Shown: positions 7,232-12,696 of the stretch, one piece after another
How positions within the stretch are numbered: position 1 is the stretch's first letter
Layout: the number at the start of each line of letters is the position of its first letter
Source of the DNA: Methylomonas sp.
Lineage (GTDB): Bacteria; Pseudomonadota; Gammaproteobacteria; Methylococcales; Methylomonadaceae
Length of the DNA: 12,696 nucleotides
Reading direction: 5' to 3'
Assembly: GCA_026988195.1 (NCBI GenBank)
Contig: JALSLS010000319.1
Location: 1 to 12,696, forward strand
Position numbers and translations under genes: made by a program
The notes under the pieces: generated by a model
The model's database searches: none
What the model saw: only the letters and a program-made list of their open reading frames with translations
Told to the model about the DNA's origin: nothing

Positions 7232-8089
7232 ATGAAACTTATAATTGTTAGTGGACTTTCAGGCTCAGGTAAAAGTATTGTTTTAGATACTTTGGAAGAT
7301 AGCGGGTATTATTGTATTGACAATTTGCCTATTACTTTGCTTCCCGGTTTTGTCAGTCAAGTTATACCTGCTGATCCCATGACATATGAGAAAACAGCGA
7401 TAGGTATTGATGCCAGAAACCAGAGTAAAGGTTTATTATCTTTTTCAGATATTTTAAGTGTTATTCGTGCGCAAGGAATTGATTGCGAAATAATATTTTT
7501 ACAGGCAGAAGAAAGTGTTTTGCTTAAAAGATACAGTGAAACTCGAAGAAAGCACCCTTTAACTAATTCTAATGTTGCTTTAAAAGAAGCATTGGCTATT
7601 GAAAAGGATGTGTTAAAAGCTGTATTAAAATATGCTGATATAGTATTAGATACCAGCCGAACAGCGGTTCAGCAATTACGAGAATTAGTAAAAAATCAAG
7701 TTGAAAAAGATCATGAACAGCATTTGTCATTACAATTTCAATCTTTTGGGTTTAAATATGGAGTCCCTCTTGATGTGGATTTTATGTTTGATGTGCGCTG
7801 TTTGCCTAATCCCTATTGGGATACTGCATTACGAGGGTTTACTGGGAAAGATAAACCTGTTATTGAGTTTTTAAATAACTCAGAAGATGCGCGCTTATTA
7901 TTTCATGATATTTGTGTATTTCTTGATAAATGGGTGTCTCGATTTGATACAGATAACCGTAGTTATTTAACTGTTGGTATCGGCTGTACGGGTGGACAAC
8001 ACCGATCAGTTTATTTAGTTGAAATGTTAGTTAAATATTTTAAAGAAAGTGATTTTAATGTAATAGTTCGCCATAGAGAGTTACATTAA
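7232..8089 (+). CDS. rapZ: RNase adapter protein RapZ (P-loop NTPase family)
   Basis: In E. coli, RapZ senses glucosamine-6-phosphate and presents the small RNA GlmZ to RNase E, thereby controlling GlmS and cell-envelope precursor supply. Whether GlmZ-type RNAs exist here cannot be seen. I place the start at ATG 7232, giving 285 residues (E. coli: 284) and the canonical MKLIIVSGLSGSGKS. The open frame extends to 7202, but those codons lie in the terminator. Walker A is GLSGSGKS at 8-15, followed by GYYCIDNLP (25-33). The C-terminal half carries GIGCTGGQHRSV at 249-260, the region that binds the aminosugar phosphate in E. coli. ptsN, normally between hpf and this gene, is absent. No Shine-Dalgarno is visible; the leader is T-run followed by GAAAAAAAT. 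Confidence 0.94.
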   Translation: MKLIIVSGLSGSGKSIVLDTLEDSGYYCIDNLPITLLPGFVSQVIPADPMTYEKTAIGIDARNQSKGLLSFSDILSVIRAQGIDCEIIFLQAEESVLLKRYSETRRKHPLTNSNVALKEALAIEKDVLKAVLKYADIVLDTSRTAVQQLRELVKNQVEKDHEQHLSLQFQSFGFKYGVPLDVDFMFDVRCLPNPYWDTALRGFTGKDKPVIEFLNNSEDARLLFHDICVFLDKWVSRFDTDNRSYLTVGIGCTGGQHRSVYLVEMLVKYFKESDFNVIVRHRELH

Positions 8090-8115
8090 AAGTTGAGAAT
8101 AATGATATTATTAAG

Positions 8116-8137
8116 AGCATATCTTTCAAAGTATGCT
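8116..8137. repeat. short inverted repeat in the rapZ-mgtE gap
   Basis: AGCATA (8116-8121) pairs with TATGCT (8132-8137), with CTTT and AAAG continuing the symmetry inward, so 10 of 11 base pairs match in a 22-bp near-palindrome. No T-run follows, so it is not a normal terminator; as DNA it could be a dimeric regulator site. The 110-bp gap is too small and too simple for a known Mg2+ riboswitch. Confidence 0.4.
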
Positions 8138-8199
8138 ATTGAAGCATGCCAATTTGCTAAAAACCTTAACCCCTTTTACCTCTTAATCTTACCTTACCT

Positions 8200-9561
8200 A
8201 TGCCATCATCAGTTCTAAACCAAGAAAAAAATGAAAGTCTATTAGTTCAAGCTTCTGAGTTGTTAGAAGAGGGCTCTCTGGTTGAGATTAGGGATTTTGT
8301 TCATTCTCTATACCCAGCAGAAACGGCTAATATTCTTGAAGCTCTAGATATTGAGCGGAGACTTATGATTTGGAGTGTAATTCCTCCCAGTGTAATGGGT
8401 GAGATTTTAGTAAGAGTGCATACTGAAGTAGGGCAGAGTTTACTAAAAGTTACCGATAGAAAGGATTTGATTAAGGCAACAGAAAATCTTGAGTCTGATG
8501 ATATGGTGGACTTGTTACATGTATTGCCTGAGCCATTACTGTCAGAAGTTATGGAATCCATAGGTGTTCATGAAAGAAATCGACTGGAAGCGTCGCTTAA
8601 CTATGATGAACATACTGCTGGTGGGCTTATGTCGCTGGATGTCTTGACCATAAGGCCTGATGTGACCCTTGAAGTTGTTATGCGTTATTTGCATAAACGA
8701 GGCGATATGCCCGCATCAACAGATAGTTTAATTGTTGTAGATCGTTCTGACCATTTGTTGGGAGTGTTGTTGTTATCGGATCTTCTTTCAAATGACCCTT
8801 CAACAAAAGTTAAAGATGCTATGGATAGCAAAAGAAAAGGTATTTCATATTTAATGCCTGCTCATGATGTGGCAATGTTGTTTGAACAAAGGCAAATGCT
8901 TTCAGCTCCTGTTGTTGGTGAAAATGGAAAGCTTATGGGGCGGGTAACTATCGATGATGTTGTTGGTATTATTCGGGAAGAAGCTGATCACTCCATTATG
9001 AGTATGGCTGGACTGGATGAAGAGCAGGATATGTTCGCACCCGTTATGACCAGTGCAAAACGTAGGGCGGTTTGGTTGGGTGTAAATTTGGTTACAGCCT
9101 TTTTAGCTTCATGGGTTATAGGGTTGTTTGAAGCAACTTTACAAGAAATTGTTGCCTTAGCTGTATTAATGCCAATTGTTGCTAGTATGGGGGGAATTGC
9201 AGGAAGTCAAACATTGACACTAGTTGTTAGAGGGTTGGCGTTAAGGCAGGTAAGCCACTCAAATGCAACACAGCTATTGCTGAAAGAATTATCTGTTGGT
9301 GTTGTTAATGGTGTTTTATGGGCTATCATTGTGGCGGCTATAGCGAGTATCTGGTTTCAGAGTATGGACTTAGGTCTGTTGCTGGGGGCGGCGATGGTGA
9401 TTAACTTGGTATGTGCTGCATTGGCGGGTGCAAGTATTCCCATGACTTTAGATAAAATGGGAATTGATCCAGCTTTAGCGGGTGGAGTGTTACTAACAAC
9501 GGTGACAGATTGTATTGGGTTCTTGGCTTTCTTAGGCTTGGCAACCGTCTTCTTGCTATAA
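8200..9561 (+). CDS. mgtE: MgtE-type Mg2+ channel
   Basis: Inner-membrane Mg2+ (and Co2+) channel that closes when cytosolic Mg2+ binds its soluble domains. The protein has 453 residues, the normal size. The N-terminal helical domain covers about 15-135 (SLYPAETANILEALDIERR), two CBS domains about 137-260 (ending GRVTIDDVVGIIREEADHSI), a connecting helix about 262-285, and five transmembrane helices about 286-453. Conserved pore segments are visible: MPIVASMGGIAGSQT, PMTLDKMGIDPALAGG and TTVTDCIGF, in which D437 corresponds to the selectivity aspartate of Thermus MgtE. The ATG at 8200 is preceded by pyrimidine-rich sequence with no Shine-Dalgarno, and no better start is found. It stands where PTS-Ntr genes often follow rapZ; mgtE after that group is known in proteobacteria. 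Confidence 0.94.
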   Translation: MPSSVLNQEKNESLLVQASELLEEGSLVEIRDFVHSLYPAETANILEALDIERRLMIWSVIPPSVMGEILVRVHTEVGQSLLKVTDRKDLIKATENLESDDMVDLLHVLPEPLLSEVMESIGVHERNRLEASLNYDEHTAGGLMSLDVLTIRPDVTLEVVMRYLHKRGDMPASTDSLIVVDRSDHLLGVLLLSDLLSNDPSTKVKDAMDSKRKGISYLMPAHDVAMLFEQRQMLSAPVVGENGKLMGRVTIDDVVGIIREEADHSIMSMAGLDEEQDMFAPVMTSAKRRAVWLGVNLVTAFLASWVIGLFEATLQEIVALAVLMPIVASMGGIAGSQTLTLVVRGLALRQVSHSNATQLLLKELSVGVVNGVLWAIIVAAIASIWFQSMDLGLLLGAAMVINLVCAALAGASIPMTLDKMGIDPALAGGVLLTTVTDCIGFLAFLGLATVFLL

Positions 9562-9600
9562 ATTAAAGTGCTGATTATAAGTGGTTGATGTAACCAAAGT

Positions 9601-9625
9601 GAGACGGGATTTGTAACCCCGTTTC
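9601..9625 (+). terminator. stem-loop downstream of mgtE, possible terminator
   Basis: GAGACGGG (9601-9608) pairs with CCCGTTTC (9618-9625) over 8 bp including one G-T pair, around a 9-base loop, 40 bp after the mgtE stop. The following sequence (AAACGTTTCAATT) lacks a proper T-run, so as an intrinsic terminator it is weak; it could mark the mRNA 3' end or be a REP-like palindrome. Confidence 0.4.
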
Positions 9626-9682
9626 AAACGTTTCAATTAACTCAATACAATTGAAAAACAGAGCTATATGGTTTTGTTTTTG

Positions 9683-9874
9683 TTATCCTAAAAAGCAAAT
9701 ATTATTCCCCTGATTATTAGCTACAAAATAAATAGAACCCATAGGATGTTCTGAGGAATGAAGTGCATCAATAGCCGTTGATGCGCCTCCTGTGTCGGTA
9801 CACCCTATAAAATTGTTAGGAAAAAAAGGGTGTATAAAGCGGCTGATTTCGGCAGTATAGTTAAGTACCGCTGT
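9683..9874 (-). pseudogene. C-terminal fragment of an unidentified gene
   Basis: The minus strand is open for 63 codons from just after a TGA (9875-9877) to a TAA at 9683-9685, with no usable start near its beginning. The reading contains AEISRFIHPFFPNNFIGCTD, then ASTAIDALHSS and GSIYFVANNQGNNICFLG, which looks like genuine protein. The A-S-x-x-A-x-x-AL-H spacing ahead of YFVA recalls the C-terminus of MltG-type transglycosylases, but the match is too weak for an assignment. The fragment begins about 35 bp from the miniature element at 9910, so rearrangement there may have removed the rest. Confidence 0.3.
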
Positions 9875-9901
9875 TCAGTCATAGATTAAGCGGTTGATGA
9901 A

Positions 9902-10035
9902 ATAAAAAAGGCTATGTTTGCGTTAATAGTTGATTTGAATTTTTTGACCTCTCCTAGTCTCTTTAAGTATAAAAAGAGCTGCTGTAGAGCGTTACGGACA
10001 TTTTCAACTATTAACGCAAACATAGCCATAAAAAA
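9902..10035. repeat. 8-bp target-site duplication flanking the MITE
   Basis: ATAAAAAA occurs at 9902-9909 and again at 10028-10035, each copy directly abutting the outer end of the 24-bp inverted repeat. Exact 8-bp duplications are left by several transposase families, including ISL3 and IS1595. The right copy also forms part of the A-tract of the following terminator. Confidence 0.8.
9910..10027. mobile_element. 118-bp MITE with perfect 24-bp terminal inverted repeats
   Basis: The arms 9910-9933 and 10004-10027 are perfect inverted copies; each begins GGCTATGTTTGCG when read inward. The 70-bp interior has no coding capacity but includes a small hairpin (CTCTTT 9959-9964 with AAAGAG 9973-9978). 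With the 8-bp target duplication this is a non-autonomous element mobilised by a transposase encoded elsewhere. The GG terminus and 8-bp duplication fit ISL3-like or IS1595-like elements; I cannot choose between them. The perfect arms and intact duplication point to a recent insertion. Confidence 0.85.
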
Positions 10036-10070
10036 GGGGGTATCCTTAATTACAAGGATACCCCCTTTTT
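10031..10070 (-). terminator. bidirectional intrinsic terminator of the min operon
   Basis: AAAAAGGGGGTATCCTT (10031-10047) pairs perfectly with AAGGATACCCCCTTTTT (10054-10070) around a 6-base loop. Read on the minus strand the hairpin ends in a T-run and lies 20 bp past the stop of the winged-helix gene, so it terminates the min transcription unit; the plus strand also gives a T-rich tail. Five bases of the distal stem arm are supplied by the MITE target duplication. Confidence 0.9.
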
Positions 10071-10090
10071 TATTTTTAAAAGCTCCTGAA

Positions 10091-10288
10091 TTATTTTAAT
10101 GATAATAATTCAGTGCGCTTATCCATTTCAATGTTTAGTTTGCCTTCTTTGGCTAACCAGCCGATGGCTCTTTGAGCATCATTTTTGCTGATTCCTGTTT
10201 CTTTAGTTACTTTCGAAACGCTAGTTGCGCCATTTTTATCTAGGTATTCCCATATTTTGCCAGCAGCGGCACCGATAGTTTCAGACAT
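10091..10288 (-). CDS. small winged helix-turn-helix protein (DUF2582 type)
   Basis: A 65-residue protein starting MSETIGAAAGKIWEYLDKNG and continuing with SVSKVTKETGISKNDAQRA, IGWLAKEGKLNIE and a short beta wing. Helix-turn-helix, a conserved GWLAxEGK segment and overall length match the winged-helix DUF2582 family of small proteobacterial proteins. The function is not established; DNA binding is inferred from the fold, and some members may bind protein partners instead. It is the last gene of the apparent minC-minD-minE unit, 31 bp after minE, with a purine-rich leader (repeated AAAGAG) that can serve as ribosome binding site, and it is followed by the terminator at 10031-10070. Confidence 0.85.
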   Translation of the reverse strand: MSETIGAAAGKIWEYLDKNGATSVSKVTKETGISKNDAQRAIGWLAKEGKLNIEMDKRTELLSLK

Positions 10289-10319
10289 AGTCTTTCTCTT
10301 TCTCTTTAGTAGTTAAAAA

Positions 10320-10586
10320 TTAGTTAGTGTTATTGGTTTCATCAGGAAGGATGATATTTAGCTCAAGAACCTCTTGATTATCATCTTGCTCAAAGTTCAT
10401 TGAAATAGCATCTTGTTCAACGTGAACGTATTTTCGAATAACAGCAAGTAACTCTTCTTGGAGTTTTGGTAAATAAGAGGGCTGGTTTCTCGATGAGCGC
10501 TCATGGGCAACAAGGATTTGTAAGCGCTCTTTTGCAACAGAGGCAGTGCTAGGTTTTGATGCTCTAAAATAGTCGAGTAAGCTCAT
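10320..10586 (-). CDS. minE: cell division topological specificity factor MinE
   Basis: Stimulates the MinD ATPase and drives pole-to-pole oscillation that keeps the MinC inhibitor away from midcell. The 88-residue length equals E. coli MinE. The N-terminal amphipathic segment (SLLDYFRA) is the membrane-targeting part; residues about 18-31 (VAKERLQILVAHER) form the MinD-contacting anti-MinCD segment; the dimerising topological domain (about 36-88) includes YLPKLQEELLAVIRKYV and a conserved LELNIILP strand. The start overlaps the minD stop by one base (TAATG), so the two are probably translationally coupled. Confidence 0.95.
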   Translation of the reverse strand: MSLLDYFRASKPSTASVAKERLQILVAHERSSRNQPSYLPKLQEELLAVIRKYVHVEQDAISMNFEQDDNQEVLELNIILPDETNNTN

Positions 10587-11398
10587 TACTTTCTCCCAAA
10601 TAATTTTCCAAACAAGCCTTTTTTCTCCTCATCAATAAAGCGATGTGGAACATCTTCCCCTAAATAGCGGGCAACAATATCTGAATATGACTGTCCTGCA
10701 TTACTTTCTTCATCTAAAATAACAGGAATTCCAGAGTTTGATGCATTTAAAACTGATTTTGATTCAGGGATAACACCGAGTAAGTGTAGAGATAGAATAT
10801 CTTGAACATCTTCAACACTGAGCATTTCGCCTAACTTAACTCTTTCAGGCGAGTAGCGAGAAAGAAGCAAATACTCCTTGATAGCTTCCTCTCCTTGTTC
10901 TGCTCTACGTGATTTGCTGGCTAAAATCCCTAGCATACGATCTGAATCGCGTACTGAAGAAACTTCCGGGTTAGTTACCACAAAAGCATCATCAGCAAAA
11001 TACATGGCTAAATTGGCACCACGTTCAATGCCTGCAGGAGAGTCGCATACGATGTATTTAAATTCCTTAGAGAGTTCCTCTAAAATTTTACCTACACCTT
11101 CTTGGGTTAAGGCATCTTTGTCACGTGTTTGCGAGGCAGGTAAAATGAAAAGTTGATTACAGCGTTTATCTTTAATTAATGCTTGGCGTAAAGTTGCTTC
11201 ACCATTAATAACGTTGACAAAATCATAGACAACACGGCGTTCACAGCCCATGATTAAGTCTAGGTTTCTAAGACCTACATCAAAATCAATAACGGCTGTT
11301 TTATGGCCTTTTTTAGCTAATCCCATGGCGATAGCTGCGCTAGTGGTAGTTTTACCAACTCCGCCTTTACCTGAAGTTACAACAATAATTCTAGCCAA
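10586..11398 (-). CDS. minD: septum site-determining ATPase MinD
   Basis: Membrane-binding ATPase that recruits MinC and is released by MinE. The protein has 270 residues, the same as E. coli. The deviant Walker A KGGVGKT is at 11-17 with the signature lysine K11 and K16; DFDVGLRNLD (39-48) is switch-like, and the second conserved region reads VCDSPAGIERGA. The C-terminal amphipathic membrane-targeting helix KKGLFGKLFGRK ends the protein (259-270). The start is TTG at 11398: the residue order MARIIVVTSGKGG fits exactly, and GAGG (complement of 11407-11410) lies 8 bases upstream. A TTG start may lower its translation relative to minE. It lies 42 bp after minC. Confidence 0.95.
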   Translation of the reverse strand: MARIIVVTSGKGGVGKTTTSAAIAMGLAKKGHKTAVIDFDVGLRNLDLIMGCERRVVYDFVNVINGEATLRQALIKDKRCNQLFILPASQTRDKDALTQEGVGKILEELSKEFKYIVCDSPAGIERGANLAMYFADDAFVVTNPEVSSVRDSDRMLGILASKSRRAEQGEEAIKEYLLLSRYSPERVKLGEMLSVEDVQDILSLHLLGVIPESKSVLNASNSGIPVILDEESNAGQSYSDIVARYLGEDVPHRFIDEEKKGLFGKLFGRK

Positions 11399-11440
11399 TT
11401 TTTTGTCCTCTATAATTGGGGGGTGCCAGCTATTTAATCT

Positions 11441-12196
11441 TTAAAGGTTATTAATGATTAATGCTTGGTCTTGTAAAGAAATTTGAGTGGGTTGGTGTTG
11501 CTCTAGTTTATCAAGGTCTTCACTTGTTTTATAGTGACCTGCAATAGAGACTAGTTCGGCCTGTAACGCTGAACAAAAAATTCGACTTTCAGGGTTACCT
11601 TGTACACCCGCTAATGCTCTGCCACGCAGAGCACCATAGACATGTATGTTACCTTCCGCCATGACTTCAGCGCCAGCACTAACATGTGAGAGTATGGTTA
11701 AATCGCCTTTAGCATAAATACGTTGCCCCGATCTCACTGGGTGAGAAATCAACATGTTTTCGATGGCATTTATAGTTCCATCCTTTGTTTTTTCAGTACC
11801 TTCTTGTGGCTTGTTTTGGGTTGAGACACTTTTTGTTGTACTGATATCTGAATGAGTGCCGCGGATAGTGTGCACTGGAATGTGATATTTTATTGCTATA
11901 AGCTTTTGATCTTCGTTAGCCGAGCTAATCCCAATAGGAAATAATTTTTCTGCATGAAGAGTTGTTATTAGTTGCCCTAAATCAATGGGATGTTCATCAT
12001 CATTACAGTGCTGAAGATCTATTAGTACGGGGGAGTTTTTAAAGAATTCTGGTGCTTGAGCTATCTTTTCTTTTAATTGATGCGTTATTTGTTTTAGTTC
12101 TGTTGTGTGAATAACTAAAACGGGCGAACTAAAAGAAGAGCTTTTGAATTCTAAAGCTGATTTTGTGTAAATAGGGGCTTCAGTGTCAGTCGACAT
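11441..12196 (-). CDS. minC: septum site-determining protein MinC
   Basis: Inhibits FtsZ polymerisation away from midcell. The protein has 251 residues. The N-terminal FtsZ-interacting domain spans about 10-110 and is divergent, as usual. A polar linker follows (about 112-143, rich in S, T and K), then the C-terminal right-handed beta-helix domain (about 144-251) with the hallmark RSGQ at 155-158 followed by RIYAKGDL, VSAGAEVMAEGNIHVYG, LRGRALAG and GNPESRIFC. RSGQ is the conserved MinD-binding patch. ATG 12196 is the only reasonable start; the Shine-Dalgarno is weak. It is the first gene of the minus-strand min operon. Confidence 0.94.
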   Translation of the reverse strand: MSTDTEAPIYTKSALEFKSSSFSSPVLVIHTTELKQITHQLKEKIAQAPEFFKNSPVLIDLQHCNDDEHPIDLGQLITTLHAEKLFPIGISSANEDQKLIAIKYHIPVHTIRGTHSDISTTKSVSTQNKPQEGTEKTKDGTINAIENMLISHPVRSGQRIYAKGDLTILSHVSAGAEVMAEGNIHVYGALRGRALAGVQGNPESRIFCSALQAELVSIAGHYKTSEDLDKLEQHQPTQISLQDQALIINNL

Positions 12197-12273
12197 TAGA
12201 TAAAAATTTCTGTTGGGCTAATTAAATAAATAATAACATTTCTATATAGAAAAATCATTTTTCAAGTGATAAT

Positions 12274-12304
12274 AGTATAACTTTATCTAGTTGAAGTTTC
12301 CCAA
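12274..12304 (-). promoter_or_regulatory. putative promoter of the min operon
   Basis: Read on the minus strand, TATACT (12274-12279) is a good -10 hexamer and TTGGGA (12299-12304) a possible -35, but the 19-bp spacer is long. Alternative AT-rich -10 boxes (for example TATTAT) overlap it, so the exact position is uncertain. The -35 overlaps the motif TGGGAAACTT discussed for the divergent gene. Confidence 0.3.
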
Positions 12305-12430
12305 TTATTAGCGCCGTGACGTATAGAGAAAAACCATTTAAATGGGGGATGCTATATATTAGTTCAACCTCTACTAAAATAAAAACCTTTATACATAGAT
12401 AGATCCGTTATTTTTGAAACTGGGAAACTT
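12294..12430. repeat. 10-bp inverted motif shared by two divergent promoters
   Basis: AAGTTTCCCA (12294-12303) and its exact complement TGGGAAACTT (12421-12430) lie 117 bp apart. The left copy overlaps the putative -35 of minC, and the right copy lies inside the spacer of the putative promoter of the dehydrogenase gene. Read in the direction of each gene, both copies show TGGGAAACTT followed by a TATA-type hexamer. They could be binding sites of one regulator, or termini of a degenerate mobile element (TAGTT occurs next to both arms). Confidence 0.5.
12334..12345. promoter_or_regulatory. 12-bp perfect palindrome, possible operator
   Basis: CCATTTAAATGG is a perfect 12-bp palindrome in the middle of the divergent intergenic region between minC and the dehydrogenase gene. 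The location suits a dimeric regulator, but the sequence is AT-rich and short, so chance is possible. Confidence 0.3.
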
Positions 12431-12441
12431 TAGTTTATAAG
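12414..12441 (+). promoter_or_regulatory. putative sigma-70 promoter of the PQQ dehydrogenase gene
   Basis: TTGAAA (12414-12419) and TATAAG (12436-12441) are separated by 16 bp, a good match, placing the start point about 25 bases before ATG 12471. The spacer contains TGGGAAACTT, the copy of the motif also seen in the minC promoter region, so a protein bound there would block or reposition polymerase. Confidence 0.45.
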
Positions 12442-12470
12442 TATTCAAACCATAAAAGAGCATACTTAAA

Positions 12471-12696
12471 ATGATAAAAACCTATCGCAAGCTATTTTTA
12501 CTTACCCTTTTATCTATTAGTCAAATGAGCTGTAGTAACCGACACCCCGCCTCGTCTTTATCAACAGACTGGTCAATGTGGGGTGGTGATTATGCAGGGA
12601 CGCGTTACAGCGCTTTAGATGAAATAAATACAAGCAATGTCAATAAATTAAAACTGGCCTGGGCTTTCCCCACTAAAGTACCAGGAGGCCATGAGG
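12471..12696 (+). CDS. PQQ-dependent alcohol/methanol dehydrogenase-type protein (partial, N-terminus)
   Basis: Seventy-five residues are visible before the window ends. A basic N-terminus and hydrophobic core (8-16) form a signal sequence; Cys21 follows as QMSC, which could be a lipoprotein site although the lipobox is non-canonical. From residue 34 on, DWSMWGGDYAGTRYSALDEI and then NTSNVNKLKLAWAF match the first blade of quinoprotein alcohol dehydrogenases (PQQ beta-propellers), and the final GHE recalls the RGHEG segment of methanol dehydrogenases. The catalytic, PQQ- and metal-binding residues lie beyond the window, so methanol, ethanol, glucose or lanthanide-type activity cannot be distinguished. 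The start is chosen at ATG 12471, in frame with the signal peptide; the ribosome binding site is weak. It is divergent from minC. Confidence 0.8.
   Translation, partial: MIKTYRKLFLLTLLSISQMSCSNRHPASSLSTDWSMWGGDYAGTRYSALDEINTSNVNKLKLAWAFPTKVPGGHE

Larger units (their letters stand above)
9562..9909. other. gene-poor interval downstream of mgtE
   Basis: About 350 bp with no intact gene. It contains a stem-loop just past mgtE (9601-9625), a minus-strand gene fragment (9683-9874), and two small inverted repeats: TACACCCT 9799-9806 with AGGGTGTA 9827-9834, and ACCGCT 9867-9872 with AGCGGT 9889-9894. It ends at the left border of the miniature inverted-repeat element. Confidence 0.6.

Noticed and set aside
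8090..8199. Mg2+ riboswitch upstream of mgtE
   Set aside because: The gap is only 110 bp, with one short inverted repeat and no T-run or multi-helix architecture; known M-box elements are larger.
9914..10099. 61-residue plus-strand ORF
   Set aside because: It runs through the MITE, the terminator hairpin and the end of the opposing gene; it is an artefact of those non-coding repeats.
10878..11156. 92-residue plus-strand ORF inside minD
   Set aside because: Antisense to minD, whose motifs are complete; no independent support.
1..12696. CRISPR array, toxin-antitoxin pair, defence island or complete transposase
   Set aside because: No regularly spaced direct repeats, no recognisable transposase or nuclease ORF, and nearly all long ORFs belong to core housekeeping families.

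Overview
The window looks like a chromosomal segment of an AT-rich gammaproteobacterium. The main evidence is gene order: yrbG-kdsD-kdsC-lptC-lptA-lptB-rpoN-hpf-(ptsN)-rapZ is the classical gammaproteobacterial lipopolysaccharide/sigma-54 cluster, and a minC-minD-minE operon lies next to it. The partial gene at the right edge encodes a PQQ-dependent alcohol/methanol dehydrogenase-type protein. Together with the low GC content this is compatible with a methylotroph such as a member of Methylococcales, but that placement is inference.

Layout. Positions 1-880 hold no convincing gene: a probable 3' end of an upstream gene, one or two unassigned ORF remnants, a run of nine C and a single consensus DnaA box. 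From 939 to 5228 six genes are packed on the plus strand (gaps of 2 and 20 bp, then overlaps of 4, 14 and 4 bp): a Ca2+/Na+ antiporter, two enzymes of Kdo synthesis (arabinose-5-phosphate isomerase and Kdo-8-phosphate phosphatase), and LptC, LptA and LptB, which carry finished LPS out of the inner membrane. A 122-bp palindromic element (5238-5359) separates lptB from rpoN. Then follow rpoN, a short hpf, a strong hairpin-T terminator, rapZ and mgtE (Mg2+ channel). The PTS-Ntr genes usually found around rapZ (ptsN before it, an HPr-like gene after it) are absent here.

From 9562 to 10090 there is a gene-poor stretch with a hairpin, a minus-strand gene fragment, and a textbook miniature inverted-repeat element: perfect 24-bp inverted repeats and an exact 8-bp target duplication. 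This element landed in the A-tract of a bidirectional intrinsic terminator. On the minus strand, minC-minD-minE and a small winged-helix protein (DUF2582 type) form one apparent operon ending at that terminator. The minC promoter region is divergent from the PQQ dehydrogenase gene, and both putative promoters carry the same 10-bp motif in inverted orientation.

Functionally the window is mostly core housekeeping: outer-membrane biogenesis, sigma-54 transcription, ribosome hibernation, RapZ control, Mg2+ uptake and division-site placement. I found no defence system, CRISPR array, complete transposase, tRNA or rRNA. The points of interest are regulatory or structural: two MITE-like elements at transcription-unit borders, the missing ptsN, the terminator abutting rapZ, and the shared promoter motif.
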